DNA of 15,654 nt. Origin: CAZNVB01 sp964576265 (GTDB taxonomy: Bacteria; Acidobacteriota; Aminicenantia; Aminicenantales; UBA8522). The stretch's first letter is position 1, and every line of letters starts with the position of its first letter. Shown here one piece after another: positions 13,196-15,654 of this stretch. The DNA is taken from the NCBI GenBank assembly GCA_964576265.1, contig CAZNVB010000129.1, forward strand, positions 1-15,654, in the 5' to 3' direction. A model generated the notes under the pieces. It had not been told where the DNA came from. It did not search any database and worked only from the letters and a program-made list of their open reading frames with translations. A program made the position numbers and the translations under genes.

Positions 13196-14728
13196 ATGTC
13201 TCTGACCAACCGCAAGACCGTGCTGACGATGGAGCACATCGGCAAATCGTTCTCCGGTGTGCGCGTCCTGGACGATGTGAACTTCGACCTCAAAGCCGGG
13301 GAAGTCCACGTCTTGGCCGGAGAAAATGGAGCCGGAAAGACAACCTTGATCAAAATTCTCTCCGGCGCGCATACCAGCGATGAAGGAAGAATTCTGCTTG
13401 ACGGTCGGGCCGTCTCCTTCAAATCGCCCCACGATGCCGTGGTCAGGGGAATCTCGGCCATCCATCAGGAACTCGCCCTGGTCGGGACGATGCGTGTCGG
13501 CGACAACATCTTCCTCGGCCGGGAAGTCTTCGGCCGATGCGGGCAGGTGAATTTCCGCTCGGAATGGAAAGAAGCGCGGAAACTTCTTGATCAGCTCGGC
13601 ATCCGAGTCGACCTCGAGGCCCCGCTCTCTTCCTATCCTTTAGCCGTCCAGCAACTGGTCGAGATCGCCAAAGCCCTGGTCGGCAAAGCTCGCATCCTTA
13701 TCATGGATGAGCCGACGAGCGCCCTGGGGGATGCGGAAGTGACGAGGCTCTTCGAGCTCATTGCCCGACTCAAAGAAAGAGGCTGCGCGATTATTTTCAT
13801 CACCCATCGGCTGGAAGAAATTTTCCGAATTGGCGACCGGATCACCGTCCTGAGGGACGGAAAGCTCGTCGGGACATCTCGTGCCGGCGACCTGACCACG
13901 GACGAGCTCATCCGCTGGATGGTCGGGCGAGAGATCCGGCAGCAGTTTCCCGAACGCGTCGCTCACCTCGGCGAGGTCCGCCTCGAGCTCGACCGCTTTT
14001 CTCTCGCTGATCCCTCCGGCCGGAAAGAATTCGCCGTTAAGGATATTTCCCTGAGCGCGCGAGCCGGAGAAATCCTGGGGATCGCCGGCCTCCGAGGATC
14101 GGGAAAAAGCGAGCTTTTTAACGGGCTTTTTGGCGCCTACGGAAGAGACGTCAGCGGATCGGTCCGGCTTGACGGAAAGCCCTTTAGGATCTTATCGCCC
14201 CGGCGGTCGATCGACCAAGGATTGGCTCTCCTGACGAACGATCGAAAAAGGACCGGTCTCGTGTCGAGCCTGAGCCTCAGCCGAAACATCACCCTTGCCT
14301 CGCTCAGAAAGTTCTCCCCTCGGGGTTGGATCCGGTCGGGAGAAGAGGCCGATGCCGCTTCGCAGAAAATTCGAGAGATCGATATCCGAGCCGCCTCTCC
14401 GGACATCGAAGCGGGAACCCTCTCCGGGGGGAATCAACAAAAGGTCGTTTTGGCGAAGTGGCTTGAAACCGAACCCCGCGTACTCCTTCTCGACGAGCCG
14501 ACGATCGGGGTGGATGTCGGCGCTAAACACGAAATTTACTCTCTGATGAATCGCCTGACAGCCAAAGGCCTGACGATCCTCCTCACGACATCCGAATTGC
14601 CTGAACTTCTGGCCATGTCGGACCGGATCGTCGTTCTCCACCGCGGCCGCATCCAGGCCGAACTCGAGCGCTCCGAGGCGACCCAAGAAAAAGTCATCGG
14701 CGCGGCCATGGGAGGTGAGTCTCGATGA
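13196..14728 (+). CDS. Sugar ABC transporter ATP-binding protein, double NBD (RbsA/MglA/XylG type)
   Basis: Powers import of a monosaccharide or related small molecule (class of ribose, galactose, xylose, AI-2 and nucleoside importers). About 510 residues with two fused nucleotide-binding domains. The first has Walker A GENGAGKTTL and Walker B ILIMDEPTSAL, with the degenerate signature YPLAVQQLVEIAKAL normal for this family. The second has a weaker Walker A GLRGSGKSEL, signature LSGGNQQKVVLAKWL and Walker B VLLLDEPTIGVDVG. The frame also opens at an ATG at 13169, but that ATG has no ribosome site and falls between the predicted -35 and -10 elements, so 13196 is preferred; even there the upstream AGAAAG is weak. 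It overlaps the permease by ATGA. Substrate is not readable; no binding protein is in the window. Confidence 0.93.
   Translation: MSLTNRKTVLTMEHIGKSFSGVRVLDDVNFDLKAGEVHVLAGENGAGKTTLIKILSGAHTSDEGRILLDGRAVSFKSPHDAVVRGISAIHQELALVGTMRVGDNIFLGREVFGRCGQVNFRSEWKEARKLLDQLGIRVDLEAPLSSYPLAVQQLVEIAKALVGKARILIMDEPTSALGDAEVTRLFELIARLKERGCAIIFITHRLEEIFRIGDRITVLRDGKLVGTSRAGDLTTDELIRWMVGREIRQQFPERVAHLGEVRLELDRFSLADPSGRKEFAVKDISLSARAGEILGIAGLRGSGKSELFNGLFGAYGRDVSGSVRLDGKPFRILSPRRSIDQGLALLTNDRKRTGLVSSLSLSRNITLASLRKFSPRGWIRSGEEADAASQKIREIDIRAASPDIEAGTLSGGNQQKVVLAKWLETEPRVLLLDEPTIGVDVGAKHEIYSLMNRLTAKGLTILLTTSELPELLAMSDRIVVLHRGRIQAELERSEATQEKVIGAAMGGESR
14711..14718 (+). promoter_or_regulatory. Strong ribosome-binding site of the permease gene
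   Basis: GGAGGTGA lies inside the end of the ATPase gene, six bases before the permease ATG at 14725. It is the strongest Shine-Dalgarno match seen in the window and fixes the permease start. Confidence 0.8.
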
Positions 14729-15654
14729 TCCGATCGACGCAGAAGTTCTTTCAATCGCCCTTCGCCCGAGCCCTGGCCGCCCTGGTTTTGATTATTCTCC
14801 TCGGTGTGCTCTTCAACGCCGACGGCGCTTTTTTCCGCTGGGATACTCACCGGGATATGTTCCGGCACATCTCCGTCTTTGCCATCATTGCCTGCGGGAT
14901 GACTCTGGTCATCATCACGGCGGGAATCGACCTTTCAGTGGGCAGCGTTCTCGGGTTCTCGGCCGTGCTTTTTTCCATCCTCAGCCTGCAAAAAGGCTGG
15001 CCTCCCTGGCTGGCCATTCCCGCCTGTCTTGCCGCCGGGCTGCTCTGCGGCCTGACCTCGGGAGGCCTCATCGCCAGGTTCAAAATCCAGCCGTTTATCG
15101 CCACCCTGGCGATGATGGTTTTCGCCCGCGGGATGGCCAAATGGATCTCGGGCGGAAAAAAGATCTCGACGGCTGTTCTCCAGCCGGACGGGACGTATCG
15201 CTATGTCGAGGTCCCCCGCCTTTTCGACGTTCTCAACTCCAAGATCTTCGGCGACAACATCGCCGTCGTGACGATCATTTTTCTGGTCGCTGTCGCCGTC
15301 TGTTGGCTTCTTCTGGCCAAGCTCCGCTGGGGCCGGTATATCTATGCCGTGGGAGGAAATGAAGAGGCCTCCCGCCTCTCCGGCGTCCCGGTGGGCGCGA
15401 CAAAGCTCATTGCCTATGGGTTGAGCGGCGTCTTTGCCGCGTTGGCCGGAATCTGTCAGGCGGCTCAGGAGCTCCAGGGGGACCCCGAGGCCGGGGCGAC
15501 ATACGAATTAACCGCCATCGCGATCGTCGTCATCGGCGGCACAAGCCTGATGGGTGGAAGAGGAAGCATCGGGTTGACATTTATCGGCGCCATGACGATC
15601 GGATATTTGGAAAAGATTTTGAGCATCAACGCCGTCGGCGAAGCCAGCCGTCTG
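14725..15654 (+). CDS. Sugar ABC transporter permease (RbsC type), cut by the window edge
   Basis: Membrane channel partner of the upstream ATPase. The first 310 residues are visible without a stop, so the gene continues past the right edge, probably for only a short distance. ITAGIDLSVGSVLG, the family's hallmark after the second or third helix, is present, as are YAVGGNEEASRLSGVPV (the cytoplasmic coupling loop, EAA-like) and GGTSLMGGRGSIGLTFIGA. A stretch of about 30 residues after WISGGKKIS, containing LQPDGTYRYVEVP, is a periplasmic loop rather longer than in RbsC as I recall it. Start is set by the ATGA overlap with the ATPase stop and the GGAGGTGA site. A substrate-binding protein gene is expected further downstream but cannot be seen. 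Confidence 0.93.
   Translation, partial: MIRSTQKFFQSPFARALAALVLIILLGVLFNADGAFFRWDTHRDMFRHISVFAIIACGMTLVIITAGIDLSVGSVLGFSAVLFSILSLQKGWPPWLAIPACLAAGLLCGLTSGGLIARFKIQPFIATLAMMVFARGMAKWISGGKKISTAVLQPDGTYRYVEVPRLFDVLNSKIFGDNIAVVTIIFLVAVAVCWLLLAKLRWGRYIYAVGGNEEASRLSGVPVGATKLIAYGLSGVFAALAGICQAAQELQGDPEAGATYELTAIAIVVIGGTSLMGGRGSIGLTFIGAMTIGYLEKILSINAVGEASRL

Noticed and set aside
13622..13720. Degenerate ABC signature in the first ATPase domain (YPLAVQQ rather than LSGGQ)
   Set aside because: RbsA/MglA-type proteins normally have an altered signature in one domain, so this is not evidence of decay.

Overview
The window is a GC-rich (roughly 55-60%) bacterial chromosome segment, densely coded, with no RNA genes, mobile elements or CRISPR. 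A TonB-type protein, a Tat-exported Rieske protein and a cytochrome b complex point to a didermic (Gram-negative) bacterium. The GVxG-repeat TonB protein and the overall gene mix remind me of Acidobacteriota/Aminicenantota-type genomes, but that placement is a guess that the sequence alone cannot settle.

Layout. Positions 1-6137 carry five genes, all on the minus strand: a UroD/MtaA-fold protein (6137-5091), a RadC-family JAMM protein (5005-4274), formate-tetrahydrofolate ligase (4103-2430), which overlaps by 4 nt a GT-C type membrane protein (2433-916), and the N-terminal part of a thiolase (683 to the left edge). On the plus strand, 6496-8060 is a two-gene unit: an ECF sigma factor, then a protein joining an anti-sigma zinc finger, a TonB-type membrane anchor, a Pro/Gly-rich linker and a TonB C-terminal domain. 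Upstream of it are a near-consensus sigma-54 (-24/-12) promoter and an inverted repeat placed where an enhancer-binding protein would sit.

Positions 13080-8370 hold a six-gene minus-strand operon with junctions of -4 to +12 nt: sdhC-sdhA-sdhB, a Rieske protein, a fused b6-type cytochrome b, and an unrecognised two-helix membrane protein. It encodes succinate:quinone oxidoreductase together with a quinol-oxidising Rieske/cytochrome b complex, so quinone reduction and quinol re-oxidation would be made from one transcript. There is no cytochrome c1/f gene, and only one small 3-helix membrane anchor for the dehydrogenase. From 13196 to the right edge, divergently transcribed, are a RbsA/MglA-type double-NBD sugar ABC ATPase and its RbsC-type permease (cut by the window edge). 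The two units share a short intergenic region with back-to-back TTGACA -35 boxes forming an 8-bp inverted repeat.

The items most worth pursuing are the anti-sigma/TonB fusion under apparent sigma-54 control, and the combined succinate dehydrogenase/Rieske-cytochrome b operon with its single short anchor and an extra unknown subunit candidate.
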